From positions 1 to 64,000 of the forward strand of contig CABUSH010000009.1 of the NCBI GenBank assembly GCA_902494195.1: 64,000 nucleotides of DNA, given 5' to 3'. This DNA is from an uncultured Collinsella sp. (GTDB lineage: Bacteria; Actinomycetota; Coriobacteriia; Coriobacteriales; Coriobacteriaceae). Positions 51,201 through 58,705 of the stretch are shown here, piece by piece (position 1 is the stretch's first letter; each line of letters begins with the position of its first letter). Under the pieces are notes generated by a model. That model was given only the letters and a program-made list of their open reading frames with translations, was not told where the DNA came from and searched no databases. Made by a program: the position numbers and the translations under genes.

Positions 51201-51765
51201 TGACCTTGACTCGTATGCTTAATCTTATGGCCGTTTAGATCCAGCGTGATATTGCTGCCGTCCTTGTTGAGCGTGATCGTCTCGCTGGTCTCAATATCAT
51301 TCATAAGCTTGAAGCTAGCCGCATCACTTGCATTCTCCAGGCTTTTCAACCCGTCAGCTGTTCGTATTTCAGTGGATGCCGTTTTAGTCTGCCCACCTTC
51401 CGCAGCCAGCATTACGGCGTTGCCATCCGACAACTCGCCATCTTCGGCCTGCAGCTTACCTTCAGGCTGACCCTGCTCAACACCATTTGAAGGGTCGGCT
51501 TCGCCACCCTCTGCGTCGTCACTATTCTGGTTTTCGGTATCCCCGTTGTTGGTGTTGTCTACATCAGTAGACTCACTTGAGGAACCCCCCCCATCACAGT
51601 TTCCTCGGTAGGAGCTGTCTGGGAATCGTTGGCAATGGCCTGCGAGATCGGAGGCATGACGAGCGACAGCACCAGGCTCAACACGGAGGCTCCGCACAAA
51701 ACGCCTGCCAGTACACGGCGCGTCGCTTTTTTACTCTGCTTAGTTTTTTCTGAATTCGCTTTCAT
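48269..51765 (-). CDS. pilus tip adhesin, interrupted by a G8 frameshift
   Basis: The signal peptide is encoded from ATG 51765 (KKATRRVLAGVLCGASVLSL, then SLVMPPISQAIA), but that frame stops at 51559. The body, open from about 51595 to 48269, is in another frame. The two join at a run of eight G (minus strand, complement of 51585-51592); nine or six G would make one protein of about 1,165 residues. The body has many Gly/Asn-rich turns (right-handed beta-helix, about 250-600), then CnaB-like domains and the sorting signal LPLSG with a membrane tail. Likely the tip adhesin. The frameshift is either phase variation or a sequencing error. Confidence 0.8.
51584..51592. repeat. homopolymer tract of eight C/G inside the adhesin gene
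   Basis: Eight C on the plus strand (51585-51592) just after the region coding for the signal peptide; this is where the reading frame breaks. Such tracts are prone to slipped-strand mispairing. Confidence 0.9.
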
Positions 51766-52222
51766 CGATGTCTCCTCCCCAAGAGACCGCGATCTTGCTC
51801 TTTCACTATCAAACGTATCTGCGCAATCTGTAATTGCGCACGTTTATAGTTCATATTGTAACGATTGTTTGAACATCTAAGCAATAATACCGATAGTTTT
51901 GTAGCGAATTCTCAATTCTCTTGACATTTGCTCGGATTTACCTTCGTTTATTCGCTATCTATTTTTTGTTTCTGCTGGTAATTTAGTTGCCTATTATTTT
52001 TTAATGGCATTAGATTTATTTGCACAACATTTTGCTCAAGAGCAAACATCCTGTGAACGGTCGAAAATCGACCGTGAGCGGTAGGTCATTAACCGGGAGG
52101 AATAGACTACTAAATTGATGGGAATATCTTTAACCCATCGGTAGTTAGAAGCGTAATGTTCAGACAACGTTATTTGGGTTTTCGCGCAGATTTTAGGTAT
52201 CAATTCGCCCAAATCGCCTGAA
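51766..52222. promoter_or_regulatory. AT-rich region upstream of the pilus operon
   Basis: About 450 bases, much more AT-rich than the rest. It contains the palindromes TGCGCAAT-ctgta-ATTGCGCA (near 51820) and CGGTCGAAAATCGACCG (near 52060). It should hold the pilus promoter. A 63-codon open frame on the minus strand (52036-52227) lacks a ribosome site and is not called. Confidence 0.5.
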
Positions 52223-52257
52223 GCCACCGCAAAGGTGCCTGCTCCCTTTGTGGTGGT
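52223..52257. repeat. dispersed ~35-bp palindrome, copy
   Basis: GCCACCGCAAAGG and CCTTTGTGGTGGT flank TGCCTGCTC. It lies 14 bases beyond the HAD gene stop and may terminate that gene. Confidence 0.75.
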
Positions 52258-52270
52258 TCTCCCCCCGGCG

Positions 52271-53092
52271 CTACAGCAGATGCTCCTCGATAAAGATCGC
52301 GATGCCGTCTTTGTCGTTGCTCGCGGTTACAAAATCGGCGGCGGCACGGGTGGCATCGCTGCCATTTGCCATGGCCACGCCCACACCGGCGTCAGCCACC
52401 ATGCAGGTGTCGTTGTCCGCATCGCCAAACACGCAGATGTCCTGGAGCTCCATGTCGTTGAGCTCCGCCACGCGCACAAGGCCGCGCGTCTTGGACACGC
52501 GCGGATCCATGAACTCGTAGAGCCGCTGCGTGGTTTGCAGAGCCGCTGCCTTAACAGTGTCATCGGCAAACGTCGACGCCCGCTCAATCACCTGCGGCAT
52601 TACCTCGGGTGCCATGGTAAACATCACCTTGGGCTGCGGCTCGCGCAAAAACTCGGCAAAATCGACCACCTGGTAGGGAACGCCGTCGACGCGCGACAGG
52701 TGCTCGACGCACGCGTTGCTCTCGGGCACGTAGAACACGCCGTCTCGGGGGCAGACGGGCGTTGCCGGAAGGTCCGCCATGTGCTTGCAGATGCGCGCGA
52801 TGGTCTCGCCCGGCAGCGGATAGCTCAGCTCGTTGATGTCGTGCGCGCGGTCGATGACCTCGGCGCCACCGCAGCCCACCATCACGTCTACCAGGCCTTC
52901 GATGCCCCAGAGCTCGTACATGGCCTCGGTCGCGTGGGCGTCGCGCCCGGTGCACAGGCCAAAGAGCACGCCGCGCTCGCGCAGGGCGCGGATCGCCGCC
53001 ACGGTGCGCGGGGACACCGTGTGCTGGCTCGTGAGCAGCGTGCCGTCGATATCGCAGAACACGGCTTTGATGTGGCTGAAGGTGGTGTCCAT
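52271..53092 (-). CDS. HAD-superfamily (Cof-type) phosphatase
   Basis: 273 residues from the ATG at 53092 (GAAAGG before it). Motif I is FCDIDGTLLTS with both catalytic Asp, motif II is LCTGR, motif III is the Lys of SKTRG, and motif IV is VFGDADNDTCMV; the C2-type cap lies between. These enzymes dephosphorylate sugar phosphates, FMN or similar small molecules. The open frame extends upstream without a start signal. It stands alone, flanked by two copies of the ~35-bp palindrome. Confidence 0.9.
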   Translation of the reverse strand: MDTTFSHIKAVFCDIDGTLLTSQHTVSPRTVAAIRALRERGVLFGLCTGRDAHATEAMYELWGIEGLVDVMVGCGGAEVIDRAHDINELSYPLPGETIARICKHMADLPATPVCPRDGVFYVPESNACVEHLSRVDGVPYQVVDFAEFLREPQPKVMFTMAPEVMPQVIERASTFADDTVKAAALQTTQRLYEFMDPRVSKTRGLVRVAELNDMELQDICVFGDADNDTCMVADAGVGVAMANGSDATRAAADFVTASNDKDGIAIFIEEHLL

Positions 53093-53182
53093 GGGGGGCC
53101 TTTCTGGGTTGTGCGGCGGTGTGGGGTGTATTCGTGAACGGCGTACATGGTATACCAAGGCGCAGGCCGTTGGAGCTCGATC

Positions 53183-53213
53183 GCCACAAAGGTGCCTGCC
53201 CCCTTGTGGTGGC
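53183..53213. repeat. dispersed ~35-bp palindrome, copy
   Basis: GCCACAAAGG and CCCTTGTGGTGGC around TGCCTGCC. Part of the same family as 9227-9261; this copy is less symmetrical. Confidence 0.65.
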
Positions 53214-53226
53214 CGAACCCGCGGCG

Positions 53227-53291
53227 AAACCATCACAACATTCGACGTTTTTTGGCAAAATCGCGATTTTCGCTGAATGTTGTGATGGTTT
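53227..53291. repeat. dispersed ~65-bp palindrome, copy 2
   Basis: AAACCATCACAACATTCGAC and GAATGTTGTGATGGTTT are the arms. It ends at the stop codon of the MFS gene (53292), so it may act as its terminator. Confidence 0.8.
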
Positions 53292-54572
53292 TTACTGCTT
53301 TGCGGCACGATCCAAATGCCGGCGTCCAAACAGCAGCAGCGCCGCGGGAACCGCCGTCACAACCATGCCCGCACCAACGAGCGTCTGCTGCACGCCAAAC
53401 GTCGCCGCCAGCCACGGGGCAATCGCCAGCGGGGCCACGCCGGCGAACATGTTGCCAAAACCCATGACCGAGTTCACGCGACCGAGCTGTTCGAGCGGAG
53501 CCGTCGTTTGCACGATAGTGTTGTGGAGCGGGTTGACGACACCCCAGGCCACGCCCAGGACAATCTGGCCGACAAGGGCTACGCCCACGTACGGCGTTCC
53601 CACGTAGAGCAGGCTTCCCAGGCCCACGGACATAAGCGCCACGAGCAGCGTTTTTAGGTTGGCCAGGTGCGGCGGCAAGCGGAGCGCGACCATGGCGCCC
53701 AGCACCGCGCCCACACCGCAAGCCGACGAGAGCCAGCCCATCCACTCAACACCGACGTGCAGAACATCACGGTAGAAGAACGACTCCAGCGGATCGAAGG
53801 CACCGTAGCCAAAGTTCGAAAGAAAGATGATGCAGAAAAGTAACGCGAGGACGCTGTTGGTAAAGACTGTCTTGATGCTGGTCGCGAAGGTGACGCGGGA
53901 AGATGTGTTGGGGTCGGGGCTTTGTCCCGCACGCTCCCCTTCCTCTGCCGAATCGGCATCCGCATGCCCGGCGACATGGCTGGTCTGCGGTCTAAAGCCC
54001 CAACCGGCGACGAGCGCCAGTACGGTAAAGATCATCATGAGCACGAACACCGCGCGTGACGATGTAGCCGCCGCGACAAAGCCGCCCAGCGTGGGGCCAA
54101 CGATGATACTCACGTTTGAAAACATGGCGATGGCGGAGTTGATGTCTTTGAGCTCGACGGGGTCGTCGGTGAGGTAGGCTGGATAGGATGTGGCGATGGG
54201 CTGGGCGAACCCCATCACAAAGCCCAGGAGCACCGCGCCGAGCAAAACGATGCCGGTCGCGCTGCCAAAAACGAGGATCGCCACGCCGGTTGCCAGCGTG
54301 CCCACGATGCTCAGCAAGAAATGACGGCACGGGCCCCAGGCGTCGAGCGCCGCGCCACCCGCGAAGGATCCCAAGATCACGAATACGTTCATAAAAAGGA
54401 CGGCCAGCGATGTCGCCACGACCGAGGCATCGTCCGCATAGGTGAGCGTTCCGATGACGCCGATAAAGTAGCTGGTCTGGAAGCCGGTGTAGATGAGAAA
54501 GCGCATCGCCACCAGGCGCTTGGCCTGCACGGACAGCGATGATCGAGGCTTTGAGAAAAGAGAGGCGAGCAT
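53292..54572 (-). CDS. major facilitator superfamily transporter
   Basis: 426 residues from the ATG at 54572, where AAGGAG precedes it. About twelve membrane helices with an intracellular loop (KPRSSLSVQAKRLVAMRF at the start, a charged HADADSAEEGERAG loop in the middle), as in drug-efflux or sugar-efflux carriers of about this length. The substrate is unknown. It appears to be single, with its stop in a palindrome copy. Confidence 0.87.
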   Translation of the reverse strand: MLASLFSKPRSSLSVQAKRLVAMRFLIYTGFQTSYFIGVIGTLTYADDASVVATSLAVLFMNVFVILGSFAGGAALDAWGPCRHFLLSIVGTLATGVAILVFGSATGIVLLGAVLLGFVMGFAQPIATSYPAYLTDDPVELKDINSAIAMFSNVSIIVGPTLGGFVAAATSSRAVFVLMMIFTVLALVAGWGFRPQTSHVAGHADADSAEEGERAGQSPDPNTSSRVTFATSIKTVFTNSVLALLFCIIFLSNFGYGAFDPLESFFYRDVLHVGVEWMGWLSSACGVGAVLGAMVALRLPPHLANLKTLLVALMSVGLGSLLYVGTPYVGVALVGQIVLGVAWGVVNPLHNTIVQTTAPLEQLGRVNSVMGFGNMFAGVAPLAIAPWLAATFGVQQTLVGAGMVVTAVPAALLLFGRRHLDRAAKQ

Positions 54573-54852
54573 GGAGACTCCTTGTTTCATACGAATGCGG
54601 ACGACGGGAATGCGGACGACGGGCATTCGCCACCGTCTGTCAAATCAATCTATCCGCATGAAACATTAAGGACGCATCAGGACCCTTCTCTCCGTTTTTC
54701 GCTCAGTATGAACTACTTGGTAGATTGTAAGGCATGTCCCACACATCTACTAAAGCAAAAACCACCACAAAGGTGCCTGGCCCCTTTGTGGTGGTTGCGG
54801 CGTTTGCCCAGATAAAACCTGCCGAAATTAACCTGTCCCTTTTTGGCATGTT
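54573..54852. other. spacer between the MFS gene and the moaC-mobB gene
   Basis: 280 bases. It holds one ~35-bp palindrome (54761-54795) that probably terminates moaA/moaC-mobB, and the MFS promoter. No gene. Confidence 0.5.
54761..54795. repeat. dispersed ~35-bp palindrome, copy
   Basis: ACCACCACAAAGG and CCTTTGTGGTGGT flank TGCCTGGCC. This is the best-preserved copy; it lies 58 bases after the moaC-mobB stop. Confidence 0.8.
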
Positions 54853-56157
54853 TTAGGCGAGATAGTCTTGAATCAAATCGCAGATGGCTCGGGCGTCGTT
54901 GATGTTGATGGCTCGGGTCGCAAAGCCGGCATCGAATGCCTGACGCGCCAGGGCTTCGTTGCAGGCAAGGGCCAGCGTGCGACCGTCGACCAGGTCGAGC
55001 GAGCTCTTGCCGCGCAGACGGTCGACACCGGAGCGCGCGACCACGATGTTGTCGAAGCCCTCGGTCTTGTAGCCCTCGATGATCACCACGTCGACATCGT
55101 TGTAACGCGACAGCAGCTCGCGCGCGGGCATCTCGTCCTCCTCGCGCGTGTCGGCGTACTCCGCCCAGCGCGTGGCGCAGATGAGTCCCACGTGCTTGGA
55201 CCCGGCCTGGTGATGGCGCCAGGTGTCCTTAGCGGGCACATCGATATCAAAGCCGTGATGCCCATGATGCTTGAGCGAACCCACGCGCAGGCCGCGGCGG
55301 GTGAGCTCGGCGATAACCTTCTCGACAAGCGTGGTCTTGCCCGAGTTCTGGTAGCCGATAAACGCGATCGCGGGGACGGCCGGTGTCGGAGCTGCGGGTG
55401 CGACGGCGACGGGTGCGTTCGCGGATGCGTTACCGTCTGCGGCGGCAGCCTCAACAGCAGCAACCTGACGCTCGGCACGATTCCACACGCCCGAGCGGCC
55501 GCCCTCCTTGTGCAGAAGGCGCACGTCGACGATTTCCATGCCGCGATCGACCGCCTTGCACATGTCATAGATCGTTAGGCACGCGGCACTCGCTCCAGTC
55601 AGGGCCTCCATCTCGATACCCGTCTTACCCGTCACGCCGGCCGTAACCAGTACATGAAAGCCAACCTGCCCGTCAACGCGCGCCGGCGCCCAGCCCTCGG
55701 GCACGTCCTCGGCCGGCGTCCCCGCCGGAGCGATGGGCTCGATATCGCACTTGCTCTTGGTAATGAGCAGCGGATGGCACATGGGAATTATATCGCTCGT
55801 ACGTTTGATGGCCATAATGCCCGCCACGCGTGCGCAGGCAAGCACGTCGCCCTTTTTGGCGCGGTCCTGCAGCACCATGGCCTGCGTCTCGGGGTGCATG
55901 AGGATGGTGCCCTCGGCGATGGCGATGCGATGAGTCTCGGCCTTGTCGGACACGTCGACCATGCGTACCTCGCCCTTGGCGTCCACGTGTGTCAGCTCGT
56001 CGCGACGGGCGTCACGGGCGGGCTCGGTGGCAGCACTGGCAGTCGGCTGCACGGACGCGTCAGCGCTGTCAGCATTCGCCGCAGCCGTGACTTTGTGGGC
56101 AGACATCGCGGCCCTGCGAGCGGCCTTGGTGGCATCGGCGTACCTGCTCTTGGCCAT
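54853..56157 (-). CDS. moaC-mobB: cyclic pyranopterin monophosphate synthase / MobB fusion
   Basis: 434 residues from the ATG at 56157 (GGAGG before it). After an Ala-rich N-terminus, residues ~53-230 are MoaC: HVDAKGEVRMVDVSDK, PMCHPL (125-130), GIEMEALTGAS and YDMCKAVDRGM carry the catalytic Lys and Asp. An Ala/Pro linker (~231-262) leads to MobB with P-loop GYQNSGKTTLVE (268-279) and VVIIEGYK. MoaC makes cyclic pyranopterin from the MoaA product; MobB is a GTP-binding helper in dinucleotide cofactor formation. moaA is four bases upstream, so they form one unit. Confidence 0.92.
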   Translation of the reverse strand: MAKSRYADATKAARRAAMSAHKVTAAANADSADASVQPTASAATEPARDARRDELTHVDAKGEVRMVDVSDKAETHRIAIAEGTILMHPETQAMVLQDRAKKGDVLACARVAGIMAIKRTSDIIPMCHPLLITKSKCDIEPIAPAGTPAEDVPEGWAPARVDGQVGFHVLVTAGVTGKTGIEMEALTGASAACLTIYDMCKAVDRGMEIVDVRLLHKEGGRSGVWNRAERQVAAVEAAAADGNASANAPVAVAPAAPTPAVPAIAFIGYQNSGKTTLVEKVIAELTRRGLRVGSLKHHGHHGFDIDVPAKDTWRHHQAGSKHVGLICATRWAEYADTREEDEMPARELLSRYNDVDVVIIEGYKTEGFDNIVVARSGVDRLRGKSSLDLVDGRTLALACNEALARQAFDAGFATRAININDARAICDLIQDYLA

Positions 56158-56161
56158 ATGA

Positions 56162-57217
56162 TCATCCTCCGATTTGGGACATAAATCGTTGCGTGCCCTC
56201 AATTATCGCGTGTTCCTGCGGTTTGTGGGCCACGGCATCGCGCCAAATCGAAAGTACCTGCATATCATCACCACGGCGCAACGCCTCACGCACCGAATAC
56301 TCGGCATCGCTGAACAGGCACGGACGCACGTTGCCATCGGCCGTCAGGCGCAGGCGGTTGCAATTCGCACAAAAATGGTTGGACATGGCGCTGATGAAAC
56401 CGACCGTTCCCGCCGCGCCCGGAAAGTGCCAGTAGCGCGCAGGGCCCGCGCCGGCAGGAGCGTCGTTGATGTCGAGCGGCTCGAGCTCGCCCAGCCCCGC
56501 CGCGGCGGCCCCGGCATTGATGCGCGCCCGCAGCTCATCACTCGGCACGGTATCGCTCGCGTCCCACAGCTCGGGATTGAGCGCGGGCGCATGCGGGTCC
56601 ACAGCGCAATGCGAGCTCGTGCGCTCGTCACCGATGGGCATGTATTCGATAAAGCGCAGGTGGATGGGGCGGTCGACGGTCAGCCGTGCGAGAGCCGCCA
56701 CATCCTGGTTGAGCCGGCGCACAACAACGCAGTTCACCTTAACGGGCTCAAAGCCCCAAGCCAGCGCCGCGTCGATGCCAGCCATGGTCTGCTCGAGCCG
56801 GCCCAGGCGCGTAATCTTTCCAAACAGCGTAGGGTCGAGCGTGTCGAGCGAAATGTTGACGCGGTTAAGCCCGGCATCTTTGAGCTGCGGCGCCAACTTG
56901 GGTAGCAGGGCGCCATTGGTGGTGAGCGAGATGTCCTCGATCTGCGGAATCGCGCGGATGTCACGAATGAGCGGGATGATACGGCGGCTGACCAGCGGCT
57001 CGCCGCCCGTCAGGCGCACGCGGCGAATGCCCTCCCCCGCCACCATGCGCACAAAGCGGGCGATTTCCTCGGCACTGAGTAGCTCGTCGTGCGCGCGGGG
57101 CGCCACGCCATCGGCCGGCATGCAGTAAATGCAGCGGAAATTGCACTTGTCGGTAACGGCAATGCGCAGGTAGTTGATGTCGCGGCCAAAACCGTCATGT
57201 TGCACGCGGTCGCTCAC
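56162..57217 (-). CDS. moaA: GTP 3',8-cyclase MoaA
   Basis: 351 residues. N-terminal radical-SAM motif CNFRCIYC (Cys25, 29, 32), RLTGGEPL, and the C-terminal second cluster FCANCNRLRLTADGNVRPC; the chain ends in the essential Gly-Gly. It starts with GTG at 57217 after GGGAGGG. It converts GTP to 3',8-cyclo-7,8-dihydro-GTP, the first step of molybdenum cofactor synthesis, and is followed by MoaC-MobB. Other moa/moe genes are outside the window. Confidence 0.95.
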   Translation of the reverse strand: MSDRVQHDGFGRDINYLRIAVTDKCNFRCIYCMPADGVAPRAHDELLSAEEIARFVRMVAGEGIRRVRLTGGEPLVSRRIIPLIRDIRAIPQIEDISLTTNGALLPKLAPQLKDAGLNRVNISLDTLDPTLFGKITRLGRLEQTMAGIDAALAWGFEPVKVNCVVVRRLNQDVAALARLTVDRPIHLRFIEYMPIGDERTSSHCAVDPHAPALNPELWDASDTVPSDELRARINAGAAAAGLGELEPLDINDAPAGAGPARYWHFPGAAGTVGFISAMSNHFCANCNRLRLTADGNVRPCLFSDAEYSVREALRRGDDMQVLSIWRDAVAHKPQEHAIIEGTQRFMSQIGG

Positions 57218-57349
57218 GCAGCCCTCCCCTCGCGCGGCGTTTTATTCTTCGGAAAACATAATACCCCACGAGAGAATCATGCCGACACCCGTACGACAGG
57301 ACAGGTCGCTTCGAGCAAAACGGACTTTCCAAGCCCATCCTCAACACGC

Positions 57350-57414
57350 AAACCATCACAACATTCGATGCTTTTCCCGTTTTTGGCAAAAAACGTCGAA
57401 TGTTGTGATGGTTT
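57350..57414. repeat. dispersed ~65-bp palindrome, copy 3
   Basis: AAACCATCACAACATTCGAT and GTCGAATGTTGTGATGGTTT. It differs from copy 4 (58592-58646) at only a couple of positions, including the loop; the two flank the nuclease-like gene. Confidence 0.8.
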
Positions 57415-57452
57415 GCCTGCCCACGGCACCCCGCAGAAGGACCGGAACGTCC

Positions 57453-58490
57453 CTAAAGGCCGCCGTCCCAGTGCCGAATCACGAATTGTCGTAGGTCGTT
57501 CTGACGTTTCTGGAACGCTTCGCTTCGGTCGCACTTAAGGCCCATAGCGAGCGCGATGGCATTCATTGCCCGATGCAATTGCAGTTGATGGGCAAACTGA
57601 GTCCCGGTGAGGACGATCATCTTAAAGCCCAGCGCGCTCAGCACGGTCATACGCTCCGCATCCGACGCGCTGCGCTGTTTATCAAGATGGTCCGAGCCGT
57701 TGTATTCAATCCCCGTACCGCTCGCAGGCGCATATACGTCGATCTCGAAATACCCGGCCTTAGCGAGATACTTGAACTCGTTGGGAACATCGACCCGATG
57801 GTTGAGCTCGATCTTGGCGTATCCCAGCCCGCCCTGGGAACGTTTTGCTACGACCATGATTGCGGTGGCCGTCTCCATGGGCGAACGCGCGCCATCGTGC
57901 ACGCGCTTGAGCACGGCGGCCGCGCGTATAGCCCCCTGACGAGATCGGTTCTCATTGCAATAGGCAATCAAGTCGGCAACGGTGTACCTCTGCCCCATCT
58001 CGACATAATCGCCTGTCGACAGATGATTCAAATGGTATCGGGCGCAGATTTCGTAGCCATATTCCAGCTGCTCGGGCTCGCTCATCCACGAACCCGCTTG
58101 GACAAAGCACATGGCCTCATCAACCACCAGAAGGCCCTCTGCCACCTCGATAAGATGGCCTGGAGGTACCGGCGCCCCAAACACGTGGCACCTAAATCCA
58201 GCCGGCGTCGAGCGCTCAAAATCGAAGTTGACGAGCGTGTCGATATGATCGAGCTCTTCTCGTGGAATACCAAGTGAGACCAGATAGTCGGTAACGATCC
58301 CAACTGCCGTTGAAGCCCTCAGCCCCTTGGCATCGAGTCCCAATTTGGGCAGGCCCGCGGTCGGCTCCGCCTCGTTAGCAAGCGAGTCCTCATCGTATAG
58401 GCTGCTTGCTCGCGAGAGCGGCTCAAACGGACGCTCCACGTTGTGGTACAGCCAGGCAGTCTTATGGGACAGGACGATCGGCAGGTCCAT
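57453..58490 (-). CDS. nuclease-like protein with DUF559/Vsr-type C-terminus
   Basis: 345 residues; GGAGGG precedes the ATG. The N-terminal two thirds is not recognised. The last third has YFEIDVYAP, GIEYNGSDH and DAERMTVLSALGFKMIVLTG, which matches the pattern of DUF559/Vsr-type PD-(D/E)xK endonuclease folds (acidic residue, E-x-[NG], then R...L..LG..V). Proteins of this layout resemble AbiEi-linked or stand-alone nuclease-like proteins of actinobacteria. Function unknown; possible DNA repair or defence. It is bracketed by two near-identical ~65-bp palindromes. Confidence 0.65.
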   Translation of the reverse strand: MDLPIVLSHKTAWLYHNVERPFEPLSRASSLYDEDSLANEAEPTAGLPKLGLDAKGLRASTAVGIVTDYLVSLGIPREELDHIDTLVNFDFERSTPAGFRCHVFGAPVPPGHLIEVAEGLLVVDEAMCFVQAGSWMSEPEQLEYGYEICARYHLNHLSTGDYVEMGQRYTVADLIAYCNENRSRQGAIRAAAVLKRVHDGARSPMETATAIMVVAKRSQGGLGYAKIELNHRVDVPNEFKYLAKAGYFEIDVYAPASGTGIEYNGSDHLDKQRSASDAERMTVLSALGFKMIVLTGTQFAHQLQLHRAMNAIALAMGLKCDRSEAFQKRQNDLRQFVIRHWDGGL

Positions 58491-58591
58491 GAGCCCTCCA
58501 ATGGAGTCGGATAACCAACCTTATTCCCCTGCCCACGGGTCCGCACACCTTCGCGCGCAAGAAAGCGATTCCGCCCGGTCGAGTGGCAGAA

Positions 58592-58646
58592 AAACCATCA
58601 CAACATTCGACGCTTTTCCCGATTTTGGCAAAAAACGTCGAATGTT
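58592..58646. repeat. dispersed ~65-bp palindrome, copy 4
   Basis: AAACCATCACAACATTCGAC and GTCGAATGTTGTGATGGTTT around CTTTTCCCGATTTTGGC. It lies between the ABC gene stop (58706) and the nuclease-like gene start. Confidence 0.8.
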
Positions 58647-58705
58647 GTGATGGTTTGAGGCGAGGTGAGAGGCACGGAGGGGTCAAAGCATCGTGCTCGA
58701 ACGGG

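Noticed and set aside
52036..52227. 63-codon minus-strand open frame upstream of the pilus operon
   Set aside because: No ribosome binding site, no recognisable features, and it lies in an AT-rich control region with palindromes.
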